From Candidatus Binatia bacterium (lineage in GTDB: Bacteria; Desulfobacterota; Binatia; UBA9968), in assembly GCA_036504975.1 (NCBI GenBank), contig DASXUF010000012.1, forward strand, positions 16,894-80,893: a stretch of 64,000 bases of DNA, in the 5' to 3' direction. The position numbers were made by a program, and so were the translations under genes. The notes under the pieces are model-generated. The model had not been told where the DNA came from and did not search any database. It saw only the letters and a list, made by a program, of their open reading frames with translations. How positions within the stretch are numbered: position 1 is the stretch's first letter; every line of letters starts with the position of its first letter. Shown here piece by piece: positions 8,431 through 15,943 of the stretch.

Positions 8431-10176
8431 TCAGCGGTCTGCAAGTGTTCTTCGCGCTTCGCTCGTCTGCTTCTCGTCGATGGAAAAATCGCCGTTTCCG
8501 GATTCGATCGCCACGCCGTATAGCTCGCGCGCTTTCTCCATCGAGACGTAGCCGTTCTTCACGTCGGCCAAAACTTTCAACGGCTCACGCTCCAGCGGAT
8601 TTCCCAGGCCGCCGCCTCCCGGAGTATCCAGGCATACGACGTCGCCGGGATGGAGCAGATGATCGGAGTAGCGCGAAGGAATGATTTTTTCTTTTTCGGT
8701 GTTGGGATTGAGAGTGCACTTTCCCGGTTTTCCGGAAAAGCCGCCCTCGATTCCTTTTGGCGCTACGGCATGCTTGGTGGATCGGAGCGCGAAGCGCGCC
8801 TCCTGGTCGAGAAATTCATATTCGCGCACGAACCCCAAACCGCCGCGAAACTTGCCGGCGCCGCCGGAGTCGGAGATCAGCTCGAAGCGCCGGATGCGCG
8901 TGGAGAATTCGGATTCGACGATCTCCACCGGAGCGATGCGGGCGTTCGACTGATTGACGTTGGTGCCGGAGACGCCGTCCTTGCCGCTGCGTCCGCCGGA
9001 GCCGCCGCCGAAAATCTCGTACTGCACGTAGCTCCGGCCGGTCTTGTTGCTGCGGCCGCCCACGATGATCGAGCGGCTGCTGCACCCGTCCGCCACTTTT
9101 TTGTGCGGCGTGATCCGGCTCAAGCCCTCGAAGAGCGCTTCGACCAGGGCGTGCACCGTGGGGTTATACGTGTTCACCGGCGCGGGGAAGCGCGGGTTGA
9201 CGACGCTGCCGTCGCCGACTTTGATTTCGATCACCCGCGCCATGCCGTGGTTGATCGCGAGCGCCGGATCGACCAGCGCGATCAGACAGTAGGCGCACGC
9301 GGCGCGTACGACGGTAGGCCGGATGTTGGCCGGTCCTTTGGTCTGCGCCGCCGAGCCGGTGAAGTCGAAGAATAGGCGGTCGCCTCTTTTCTCGAGCTTC
9401 ACGTGGATGCGCACGGGTTTGTCCAGCTCGATGCCGTCGCTGTCGACGAAGCGTTCGCCTTCGCCGTTGCCGTCCGGCCACGAGGCGATCTCGCGCCGCA
9501 CTTTCGACTCGGTCAGCGCAAACAGCGCATCGTAAGAATCGAGCACGGTCTCGCGGCCATATCTTTCCATCAGCTCCTGAAAGCGTCTTTCGCCCAGGCG
9601 GTCGGCCCCTACCTGGCCGCGCATGTCGCCGATCACCAGCTCGGGCGTGCGGCTGTTGGCGCCGATGATGTTCTCGATGTCGCCGCTCGGCTCGAAGCGC
9701 GCGACGTACTTGATCGGCGGAAGATGAAGCCCTTCCTGAAAAATCTCCCGCGCCTGGCTCCAGCAGCTTCCCGGAACCGGCCCGCCGATGTCGCTTTTGT
9801 GCGCCATGTTGGCGGCGAAGCCGACCCACTCGCCCTCGTAAAAAATCGGCGTCAGCACCGCCATGTCCGGCGCGTGCGGGCTCCCGCCCAAGTAGGGATG
9901 GTTGGTGATGAAAGCGTCGCCTTCGTGAATCTCGGAAGGCGCGTAGTGCTTGAGCACGCCAGCAGCGCACGCGGGAAAGGCGCCCATGTGGAGCGGCAGG
10001 ACGACGTGCTGCGCGACGACTTCTCCGCGACAATTTAAAATCGCGCAGCTAGCGTCCTGCGATTCGCGGATGATCGTGGAGTAGCCGGTGCGAAAGAGGG
10101 AGTTCTGCATCTCCTGGACGATGCCGGCGAGGCGCGCTTGGATCACTTGGAGAGTTATCGCATCGACCGAAGCCAT
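8431..10176 (-). CDS. hydantoinase B/oxoprolinase family protein (HyuB-like), copy 2
   Basis: A 581-residue paralogue of the protein at 6188-7951, with the same landmarks: DAITLQVIQARLAGIVQEMQ, ITNHPYLGGSPHAPDMAVLT, then DSGGAGKFRGGLGFVRE near the C-terminus. The start at 10176 (MASVDAITLQ) is chosen by alignment with copy 1; an in-frame ATG 33 bases upstream would add 11 residues without family support. It lies downstream of hyuA on the same strand with a 90-base gap containing an inverted repeat. It is the likeliest partner of that HyuA. Together they would form the two-subunit ATP-dependent hydrolase; the substrate is unknown. Confidence 0.9.
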   Translation of the reverse strand: MASVDAITLQVIQARLAGIVQEMQNSLFRTGYSTIIRESQDASCAILNCRGEVVAQHVVLPLHMGAFPACAAGVLKHYAPSEIHEGDAFITNHPYLGGSPHAPDMAVLTPIFYEGEWVGFAANMAHKSDIGGPVPGSCWSQAREIFQEGLHLPPIKYVARFEPSGDIENIIGANSRTPELVIGDMRGQVGADRLGERRFQELMERYGRETVLDSYDALFALTESKVRREIASWPDGNGEGERFVDSDGIELDKPVRIHVKLEKRGDRLFFDFTGSAAQTKGPANIRPTVVRAACAYCLIALVDPALAINHGMARVIEIKVGDGSVVNPRFPAPVNTYNPTVHALVEALFEGLSRITPHKKVADGCSSRSIIVGGRSNKTGRSYVQYEIFGGGSGGRSGKDGVSGTNVNQSNARIAPVEIVESEFSTRIRRFELISDSGGAGKFRGGLGFVREYEFLDQEARFALRSTKHAVAPKGIEGGFSGKPGKCTLNPNTEKEKIIPSRYSDHLLHPGDVVCLDTPGGGGLGNPLEREPLKVLADVKNGYVSMEKARELYGVAIESGNGDFSIDEKQTSEARRTLADR

Positions 10177-10192
10177 GAATACCTTGAGTTTT

Positions 10193-10256
10193 AACCACAA
10201 AGAACGCAAAGGGAAGTCCTTCAGACCCTTTTGAGTGCTTTGTGTTCTTTGCGGTT
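10193..10256. repeat. inverted repeat AACCACAAAGAACGCAAAG between hyuA and hyuB
   Basis: AACCACAAAGAACGCAAAG at 10193-10211 is matched by its near-perfect inverse complement (CTTTGTGTTCTTTGCGGTT) at 10238-10256. This gives a 19-bp stem with a ~26-base loop. There is no T-tract in either direction, so it is more a dispersed palindrome or mRNA-processing element than a classic terminator. Confidence 0.7.
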
Positions 10257-10266
10257 GATTTTCTCC

Positions 10267-12336
10267 CTACCGCTTGGCCGTGACGATGAGGTTACAGTAA
10301 TGATCAACCACCGCCGTCTGCTCCGGGTGGATCACCGTCGTCGTGTCAAGTTGCTCGATCACCGCCGGCCCGGCGATCTGGTGGCCCGGCTCCAACAGGT
10401 CGCGGCGGTAAATCACGCAATCGAGCAGGCCGTGCTCTTTGCCGAAGAAGATTTTTCGCTCTCCGGTTCTAGCGCCCTCGATTTTTCTTCCCGTCGGTTT
10501 CGCCGGAGAAAGCTTCGCCGGGGGAACCATTCCGTGCGAAACCAGGCGCAGGCTCACCAATTCGACCGGCTCGGATTCCGCCTTGTGTCCGTGGGCTTGT
10601 TCATGCTGAGCGTCAAAGCGCCGGCGCATGAGATCCAAATCCGCTTTCTTCAGCGGCGGCAGCGGCGAGGTCACGGTCAGCTCGTATCCCTGTCCCGCAT
10701 AGCGCAGATCGAGAAAAGCTTGCCACGCGATCTCGCCGTCGCCGAAGCCTTCACCGCGGAGATCGTTCTTTGCCTGGTCGGTAAGCTGGGAGAAAAGGCC
10801 GTTGATCTCATCGAGATCCAATTCTTTCAGCGGCGCGAGCTTCGATCTCACGTAATCGTGCTTGACGTCGGCAAGCAATAGTCCAAGCGCTGAAGTCACG
10901 CCGGGAGTCAATGGGATGAGCAGCGTCGGGATTCCGAGGTCGAGGGCGATCCTTCCGGCGTGCATCGGGCCGCCGCCGCCGAAGGCGATCAGCGTGAAGT
11001 CGCGGATGTCGTAGCCGCGCTGGGACGAGACCGCCTTGATCGCTTCTTCCATTTTGACGTTGATGATCTTGAGAATGCCGTCCGCGGATTCGAGCACGTT
11101 CAGGCCGAGCGGCTTCGCGATCTTTTCTTCGAGGAGCTTTTCGGCTTTCGCGCGGTTGAGCTTCAACCGGCCGCCGAGAAATTTCTCCGGGTGGAGCACG
11201 CCGAGAACGAGATTCGCGTCGGTGATGGTGACCTCTTCTCCTCCCTGGTCATAGCCGATCGGCCCGGGATCGGCGCCGGCGCTGTCCGGTCCGACATGGA
11301 CGCCGCCGACGGCGTCGATGCGCGCGATCGTTCCGCCTCCGGCGCTGACCGTATGGATGTCGAGCATGGGAAGGCTGATCGGGCGCTGGTTAATCCTGCC
11401 TTGGGTCGTGACGCCCGGATTTCCTTCGTGGATGAGCGCCACGTCGCAGCTCGTGCCGCCCATGTCGAAGGTGATGACGTTTTTGATTCCCGCGAGCCGG
11501 CTGATGCCGAGCGAAGCGATGACGCCGCCGGCCGGGCCCGAGAGAACGGTCGCGACGGGTTTTTTTGCCGCGCTCTTAAACGTCGCCACGCCGCCGTTCG
11601 ACTGCATGATATAGAGTCTCGGCGTCGCCACGCCGATCTCCCGCAATCTTTGCTCCAACCGGCCGAGGTAGCGGCTCATCACCGGGGCGATGTAGGCGTT
11701 GATCACCGTCGTGCTCAGCCGGTAGAACTCGCGGATCTGCGGCAGCACTTCGCACGAGAGCGACAGGCTCGCTTCGGGAAACTCGCGTTCGACGATTTCC
11801 TTGATCGCGAGCTCATGGCCGGGATTCAAGAATGAAAAGAGAAAGCAGGCGGCGATCGACTCGACTTTTTTCCGCTTCAGCCTGCGGACCGCCTGTAACG
11901 AAGATTCGACGTCGATCGGTTTCAGCACCGCGCCGCGAAAATCCACCCGCTCGGCAATTTCTTCGGTATAGTACGGTTCGGCGAGCAGCCTTGGCTTCTC
12001 AAAAAACAAATCGTACGTCGCTGGCCCGTAGCCGCGCGACTGCTCCATGACTTCGTAAATGCCGCGAAATCCTTCTGTCACGAGCAAACCGGTGCGCGCG
12101 CCCTTCTCTTCGAGCAGCGCGTTGGTGCCGACGGTGGTGCCGTGAGAGAAAAAAGAGATGTCTTTCGCCGCGCCGCCGCGGTCGAGCAGCTCTTTGACGC
12201 CGTTGAGCACCGCTTGAAACGGTTCCTTCGGCGTCGAAGGAAGTTTTGTGATGCTGATCTCACCGGACTCTTCGTTGAAAAAAACAAAATCCGAAAACGT
12301 CCCGCCCGTGTCCACCGTCACGCGGTACTTGGCCAT
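10267..12336 (-). CDS. hydantoinase A/oxoprolinase family protein (HyuA-like)
   Basis: A 689-residue ATP-using subunit of the hydantoinase/oxoprolinase family. It belongs to the actin-like (ASKHA) fold. The phosphate-1 motif DTGGTFSD is at residues 9-16, SHGTTVGTNALLE follows at about 64-76, SGPAGG is at 266-271 and the second nucleotide loop TFDMGGTS is at 289-296. Such proteins activate a cyclic amide by phosphorylation before the HyuB subunit completes hydrolysis. The gene is intact and leads the minus-strand block. Its first ~100 bases occur twice more, in broken form, at 13376-13454 and 13898-14002. The upstream GTAACATTATTC stretch is shared by all three copies and may be part of the promoter or leader. 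Confidence 0.92.
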   Translation of the reverse strand: MAKYRVTVDTGGTFSDFVFFNEESGEISITKLPSTPKEPFQAVLNGVKELLDRGGAAKDISFFSHGTTVGTNALLEEKGARTGLLVTEGFRGIYEVMEQSRGYGPATYDLFFEKPRLLAEPYYTEEIAERVDFRGAVLKPIDVESSLQAVRRLKRKKVESIAACFLFSFLNPGHELAIKEIVEREFPEASLSLSCEVLPQIREFYRLSTTVINAYIAPVMSRYLGRLEQRLREIGVATPRLYIMQSNGGVATFKSAAKKPVATVLSGPAGGVIASLGISRLAGIKNVITFDMGGTSCDVALIHEGNPGVTTQGRINQRPISLPMLDIHTVSAGGGTIARIDAVGGVHVGPDSAGADPGPIGYDQGGEEVTITDANLVLGVLHPEKFLGGRLKLNRAKAEKLLEEKIAKPLGLNVLESADGILKIINVKMEEAIKAVSSQRGYDIRDFTLIAFGGGGPMHAGRIALDLGIPTLLIPLTPGVTSALGLLLADVKHDYVRSKLAPLKELDLDEINGLFSQLTDQAKNDLRGEGFGDGEIAWQAFLDLRYAGQGYELTVTSPLPPLKKADLDLMRRRFDAQHEQAHGHKAESEPVELVSLRLVSHGMVPPAKLSPAKPTGRKIEGARTGERKIFFGKEHGLLDCVIYRRDLLEPGHQIAGPAVIEQLDTTTVIHPEQTAVVDHYCNLIVTAKR

Positions 12337-12414
12337 CGTGAGTCTGGCGTAACATTATTCACATGGCCGTTCAACTATGGGCGTAACATTGGCTTCGAAG
12401 GTCCCTCGGGTCGC

Positions 12415-12444
12415 TTGGTTTTAGCCGGCCATCCCTGGTATATT
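12415..12444 (+). promoter_or_regulatory. candidate sigma-70 promoter for the nucleotidyltransferase pair
   Basis: TTGGTT (12415-12420), an 18-base spacer, then TATATT (12439-12444), 67 bases before the ATG at 12511. The -10 is strong and the -35 weak. The rest of 12361-12510 shows nothing else except the GTAACATTATTC hyuA leader at its left edge. Confidence 0.35.
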
Positions 12445-12510
12445 TAGCCCTGAGATTTTCCGTTCAACGGGGCAACTAAGCGGTGGATGTCCTGGGACAA
12501 AAGGGATCGA

Positions 12511-12741
12511 ATGAAAAATCGCATCACAAGCGCGGAAGCTAAGAGTTTTAGGGAGCGGTGGAAAACTGTCAACGCCGCCGAGCGGGAGGAACTACTCAAG
12601 ACTCCAGTCATGCGCAAACTGCTTCAACTCGCTGCTCTCATGGCTTCAGTAAAACCCATGGGGTGGACTGAGGCGCTGGCGGCCGAAGAGGCCGAGGTGC
12701 GAGACCGCTGGAGCCGGCTCAGAAAGGCATTAGGTGGGTAA
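12511..12741 (+). CDS. small protein paired with a nucleotidyltransferase (antitoxin-like)
   Basis: A 76-residue charged, helical protein (MKNRITSAEAKSFRERWKTV, ending DRWSRLRKALGG). I do not recognise a named domain. It precedes a nucleotidyltransferase gene and overlaps it by 8 bases, an arrangement typical of toxin-antitoxin pairs in which the small protein neutralises the enzyme. The start at 12511 follows an AAAGGGATCG stretch; an in-frame ATG at 12487 would give 84 residues. Codon use looks less GC-biased than in neighbouring core genes. Antitoxin function is inferred from arrangement only. Confidence 0.6.
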   Translation: MKNRITSAEAKSFRERWKTVNAAEREELLKTPVMRKLLQLAALMASVKPMGWTEALAAEEAEVRDRWSRLRKALGG

Positions 12742-13345
12742 GCCGGAAGAGGCCTTGGCTCCTCTCTTAGCAGCTTTACGCGATCTCGTCTTGTGGTTTG
12801 AAAACGCGGACATTCGTGGCGCAGTCATAGGCGGCGTGGCCGCTTCCCTGCTTGGCCGCCCGCGAGTCACGCGGGACGTGGACGCTCTCGCGGTGTTAGA
12901 TGAACAACAGTGGGAAAAATTCCTCAGCGCAGGGGCAGGGTTCGGGTTTGTCCCAAGGCGTCCTGACGTGCTCCCGTTTGCACGAAGCACGCGCGTTCTA
13001 TTGGTCCGTCATCACGCAAGCGGCATCGACGTAGATATTGTTTTTGCCGGCTTGCCATTCGAAAAAGAAGCGGTGGCTCGCGCCGAGTCACTGAACTTGG
13101 GCGGTTTGCGCATTCCTCTGGTCGTTCCCGAAGATTTGATTATCATGAAGGCAGTCGCTCGCCGACCGCGTGACATCGCGGACATCGAGGCCCTGCTTGA
13201 CGTTCATCCCAAGCTGAACCTAAGAAGAGTCCGCCGCTGGGTGCGGGAATTTTCGGCCGCGCTGGGAATGCCGGATATCCTGCGCGATTTGGAAAGTATT
13301 TTAAAACGGCGGCAGGGGAAAAAACGAAAAAAGTCTCGCCTCTAG
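12734..13345 (+). CDS. nucleotidyltransferase-fold protein (AbiEii/DUF6036-like)
   Basis: A 203-residue protein with the pol-beta-type nucleotidyltransferase core: IGGVAASLLGRPRVTRDVDA, giving the GG helix followed by T-x-D-x-D, and a third acidic position in IDVDIVFAG. The later PEDLIIMKAVARRPRDIADI block is typical of AbiEii-like and DUF6036-like proteins, several of which are toxins that modify tRNA or proteins with nucleotides. It starts at GTG 12734 inside the upstream gene and ends with a basic tail. With the upstream small protein it forms a probable toxin-antitoxin or abortive-infection pair. Family-level assignment is good; the target is unknown. Confidence 0.75.
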   Translation: MGKPEEALAPLLAALRDLVLWFENADIRGAVIGGVAASLLGRPRVTRDVDALAVLDEQQWEKFLSAGAGFGFVPRRPDVLPFARSTRVLLVRHHASGIDVDIVFAGLPFEKEAVARAESLNLGGLRIPLVVPEDLIIMKAVARRPRDIADIEALLDVHPKLNLRRVRRWVREFSAALGMPDILRDLESILKRRQGKKRKKSRL

Positions 13346-13353
13346 AAACTCTC

Positions 13354-13366
13354 GACGCGAAGCGTC
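13354..13366. terminator. short hairpin after the nucleotidyltransferase gene
   Basis: GACGC-GAA-GCGTC forms a perfect 5-bp stem 9 bases after the stop at 13345. No T-run follows on the plus strand, so it is only a weak terminator candidate. Confidence 0.3.
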
Positions 13367-13375
13367 TCCAGCCTT

Positions 13376-13454
13376 AAACAAAATCCGAAAACGTCCCGCC
13401 CGTGTCTACGGTGACGCGGTACTTTGCCATCGTGAGTCTGGCGTAACATTATTC
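13376..13454 (-). pseudogene. truncated extra copy of the hyuA 5' end (copy B)
   Basis: These 79 bases match 12282-12360 with four differences by eye. They encode the start MAKYRVTVDTGGTFSDFV of hyuA followed by a stop, plus the shared leader GTAACATTATTC. All four differences are at third codon positions and are synonymous (GCC/GCA, GTG/GTC, ACG/ACC, GTG/GTA). The copy therefore diverged while still under coding constraint. The remaining ~670 codons are missing. Confidence 0.8.
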
Positions 13455-13557
13455 GGAAGGAGCTTCAACCAAGAGTCGGCGGCTGTTGGCTTGCTGGAGA
13501 AATCAAGATGACTTTAAGAGGGCAAGAAAGGCGGCGGGTGGAAAGAATCGGGGTGTG

Positions 13558-13839
13558 TTAGTCAGGCGTGTTCCGATGGCGGACCTCCTTAATTGCTTCA
13601 CTCACGACTTGACGGGCCTCATCTTCATCGACCGCCCGGTTTCGTTCCCAGCTCTGGTCAAGAAGGGCAAGGACTTCTGCTCGCTTCTGAGAAAGCTTCT
13701 CGACCTGCCAGGCTGGGACAACGCCAACTAAAGGTTTACCAGCCATCTCAAGAACGTATTCGCCGTTTTCAGGATCGAACCGTTTTAGGAAGTCTTTCAC
13801 CTGAGCCGACGCATCGTCGATAGGGACACGCTTGGCCAT
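13558..13839 (-). CDS. Phd/YefM-like antitoxin, orphan
   Basis: A 93-residue protein: MAKRVPIDDASAQVKDFLKR, then GEYVLEMAGKPLVGVVPAWQ, then a charged tail with ALLDQSWERNRAVDEDEARQ. The N-terminal beta-alpha-beta pattern and the tail resemble Phd/YefM-type antitoxins, which bind their operator and neutralise PIN or RelE-like toxins. No toxin gene follows: downstream lies only the copy B hyuA remnant. It is therefore an orphan here. A GAAGGAGAAACGA ribosome-binding region precedes the ATG at 13839. The gene lies between the two hyuA 5' remnants. Confidence 0.65.
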   Translation of the reverse strand: MAKRVPIDDASAQVKDFLKRFDPENGEYVLEMAGKPLVGVVPAWQVEKLSQKRAEVLALLDQSWERNRAVDEDEARQVVSEAIKEVRHRNTPD

Positions 13840-13897
13840 TTCGTTTCTCCTTCAGTCTCAAGGTTAGCTTGGCGGTCTTGGCCTGTCAAATGCGAGA

Positions 13898-14002
13898 AAT
13901 TTCGCCGGACTCTTCGTTGAAAAAAACAAAATCCGAAAACGTCCCGCCGGTGTCCACGGTGACGCGCTACTTGGCCATGGTGAGGTTCACGTAACATTAT
14001 TC
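13898..14002 (-). pseudogene. truncated extra copy of the hyuA 5' end (copy C)
   Basis: About 105 bases match 12256-12360 at roughly nine-tenths identity by eye. They cover hyuA codons 1 to ~28 and the leader. Codon 4 is TAG instead of TAC, so the copy is dead. Nearly all other coding differences are silent, including AGC/TCT for the same serine. Past codon 28 homology ends and the sequence runs into the leader of the antitoxin gene. It lies in the 339-base gap 13840-14178, which also holds the AIPR promoter. Confidence 0.78.
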
Positions 14003-14055
14003 GAAAGGAGGTTCAATGAGACAGGTTAAGGGTGGGACAGTAAAAAAGATTTATG

Positions 14056-14084
14056 TTGACTTCCGCTTTCGACGGGCATAAAAA
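14056..14084 (+). promoter_or_regulatory. candidate sigma-70 promoter for the AIPR gene
   Basis: TTGACT (14056-14061), exactly 17 bases, then TAAAAA (14079-14084), 94 bases upstream of the ATG at 14179. A 21-codon frame with an AAAGGAGG site (ATG at 14016) overlaps it; I do not call that frame a gene. Confidence 0.5.
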
Positions 14085-14178
14085 GAAGATCAGCTTTGCC
14101 ATGGTGGCGAGCACGCTATTGTAGGGGTCCTCCCCTCAAGGCGGAGTTAAAGGCGTGCCCTTTACTAGAGGAGGTTTT

Positions 14179-15366
14179 ATGGACTCACCCACCCGTTTCA
14201 CTTTTCCCGTTATTTCTTTCCGCCATCTCGAGACCCCGTTCCAGAAACAGGGTTATCGGGATTATTTTGCTGTTGTGGAGGTACAGCAGTTACCCGACCT
14301 GAGCGGTTGGCGGAAGATCAACGTTCGCGACCCGAAGCTCACGGGCTCTCTCCCCGAGAAAATCCGCGGTAGTGTTCGTGAGAATCCGGAAATGTTTCTA
14401 TTCATGAATCGCGGCATTGTGTTATCAGCGGAGTCTGTCTCATTTGACAACAAAAGTTCGAAACTCACAATTACGGTAAGAGATCCGAACTTGCATGGAC
14501 TGTTAGACGGAGGACATAGCTATAACATCCTGCTTGAGGAACGCGAGGGCCTGGAAGAATCCCAGTACGTCAAATTGGAGATCCTTGAGGGCTTTCGGTC
14601 GGAAGAAATTCCAAATCTCGTTGACGCCCGAAATTCTTCCACGCAGGTCCGTGATCAGAGCCTGATGAATCTTAGCGGAGAGTTCGAGAAGCTCAAGCAG
14701 GCAATTGTAAAATATCGGTATTCAGAGCTGATCGCATACAAGGAGCACGAAGTTCTCGAGGACGGAAGTTCGAAACCGATCGATGTCCGCGACATTATAG
14801 CGATTCTCACGACCTTTGACCGCGACCACTTCGATGACAAGGCCCATCCGATCAACGCGTACAGGTCAAAGGCGGCATGTCTCCAGCATTTTTCTGAAAA
14901 CAAAAAATCATATGAAAAGATTTACCCGCTGGCACATGACATCCTGCAGCTCTATGATTACATTCAGCTGCACCTTCCTGATCTTTACAATAAAGTTCGC
15001 GCCAAAAGCGAGGGCGGAGTCGCAGGAGGCAAATTCGGTCGACTTACCGGCGTCACAACGTACAAAGGTAAGCGGAAAGCGACGTTGTACTTCGTCAACA
15101 AAGAATCGAAATATGGAGTCCCGGCTGGTTTTGTCTATCCCATTTTGGGAGCCTTTAGAGCTTTGTTGGAGGAAAAGAGTGGACGGTATATCTGGGGGAA
15201 AAACCTGGACCCGTTCGAGCTTTTGGAAAACGGCCTCGGAGAACGACTGGCTGATACTATTGGTAATTTTGCCCTCGACGCGAGGAACCCATCCAAAACG
15301 GGAAAATCTCCCCTGGTTTGGCAGGCATGTTATCAGGCCAGTCAGGTCGCGTATTTAACGGCATAG
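14179..15366 (+). CDS. AIPR-family (abortive infection phage resistance) protein
   Basis: A 395-residue protein with the hallmarks of the AIPR family (PF10592-like), known from phage-resistance loci. ENPEMFLFMNRGIVLSAESV lies at about residues 68-87, with NRGI in place of the usual NNGI. LLDGGHSYNIL at 108-118 corresponds to the family's VNGGQT stretch. DARNSSTQVRDQSL at 149-162 corresponds to the N-T-Q region. The biochemical mechanism of the family is not firmly established. The start at 14179 is chosen because TAGAGGAGG lies 5-13 bases upstream; a GTG at 14155 would add 8 residues. The gene has its own promoter candidate and is followed by a strong hairpin, so it appears monocistronic. Its codon use is AT-richer than the core genes, consistent with transfer. 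Confidence 0.8.
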   Translation: MDSPTRFTFPVISFRHLETPFQKQGYRDYFAVVEVQQLPDLSGWRKINVRDPKLTGSLPEKIRGSVRENPEMFLFMNRGIVLSAESVSFDNKSSKLTITVRDPNLHGLLDGGHSYNILLEEREGLEESQYVKLEILEGFRSEEIPNLVDARNSSTQVRDQSLMNLSGEFEKLKQAIVKYRYSELIAYKEHEVLEDGSSKPIDVRDIIAILTTFDRDHFDDKAHPINAYRSKAACLQHFSENKKSYEKIYPLAHDILQLYDYIQLHLPDLYNKVRAKSEGGVAGGKFGRLTGVTTYKGKRKATLYFVNKESKYGVPAGFVYPILGAFRALLEEKSGRYIWGKNLDPFELLENGLGERLADTIGNFALDARNPSKTGKSPLVWQACYQASQVAYLTA

Positions 15367-15384
15367 AGCCATTTGGCGATCTGG

Positions 15385-15418
15385 ACGGGAGGCGCTGGGA
15401 TACTGTAGCGCCTCCCGT
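15385..15418 (+). terminator. strong hairpin after the AIPR gene
   Basis: ACGGGAGGCGCT (15385-15396) and AGCGCCTCCCGT (15407-15418) form a perfect 12-bp stem with a 10-base loop, 19 bases after the AIPR stop. The following bases (TGCCTTTAAAGG) have only a short T-run, so termination is likely but not textbook. Confidence 0.6.
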
Positions 15419-15500
15419 TGCCTTTAAAGGTGTCGCGATTGATAATAGTTCACCGCGAGCGATTGGCACAGAGAGTTCTAGGAGGAGCACATGCAGGACA

Positions 15501-15590
15501 CGAATTGCTGTTGTGTTCGATTTTGATGACACTCTCGCGCACGGATATTCCTTGCTTTTCGATGCTCCGCGCAAACAAAAACGTTCTTGA
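15501..15590 (+). pseudogene. 5' fragment of a HAD-family hydrolase gene
   Basis: One frame reads RIAVVFDFDDTLAHGYSLLF and then stops at 15588. FDFDDTLA is the HAD motif I with the nucleophile and acid aspartates. Nothing of the remaining HAD fold follows. The nearby ATG at 15491 with a GGAGGAG site is in a different frame and gives only 11 residues before a stop. This is best read as a broken, truncated HAD gene. Confidence 0.5.
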
Positions 15591-15604
15591 CAAAGTTTTT
15601 GTAG

Positions 15605-15943
15605 ATGAGCGATATTACTTCAAATTTGGCTCAAGACCCTCTGAACTATCTTCGGGCGACAATGACAGAGCCGTTATACAAAGAGATTTGGCAGGACTTC
15701 CGCCCCTATGTGCGCGCAATTATCGGGGACCTTTTAGTAGTAACCGCCCTTTGGCTACTTCTAGCTGGTTTCAAGTGGGTCACGACCCTGATACCAATAA
15801 AGGGAAAAGCCGCAGAAGTCATCACTGACATTCACTCCGCTGGCGTTGTCGCAGTGTTTGGCATCTTGGCAGGGTTTCTAATTTGGGATATTATTACATT
15901 GAAGCGGAGTGAGCACAGGGAAAGATCTAGCCGCAATGACTAG
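15605..15943 (+). CDS. small membrane protein of unknown function
   Basis: A 112-residue protein with two predicted membrane helices, around residues 38-58 (AIIGDLLVVTALWLLLAGF) and 78-96 (AGVVAVFGILAGFLIWDII). The tail is short and charged (LKRSEHRERSSRND). No family is recognised. No good ribosome-binding site precedes 15605; an internal ATG at residue 20 is possible. It overlaps the next gene by 8 bases, so the two are probably co-translated. Both are AT-rich relative to the core. Association with the upstream AIPR gene is positional only, and a hairpin and a broken HAD fragment lie between them. Confidence 0.55.
   Translation: MSDITSNLAQDPLNYLRATMTEPLYKEIWQDFRPYVRAIIGDLLVVTALWLLLAGFKWVTTLIPIKGKAAEVITDIHSAGVVAVFGILAGFLIWDIITLKRSEHRERSSRND

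Noticed and set aside
13486-13731. 81-codon plus-strand frame opposite the Phd/YefM-like gene
   Set aside because: No family, composition of a shadow frame; the minus-strand gene has a ribosome-binding site and recognisable pattern.
14016-14081. 21-codon frame with AAAGGAGG site upstream of the AIPR gene
   Set aside because: Too short to support; it overlaps the AIPR promoter candidate, and the purine-rich site is the complement of the hyuA leader copy.
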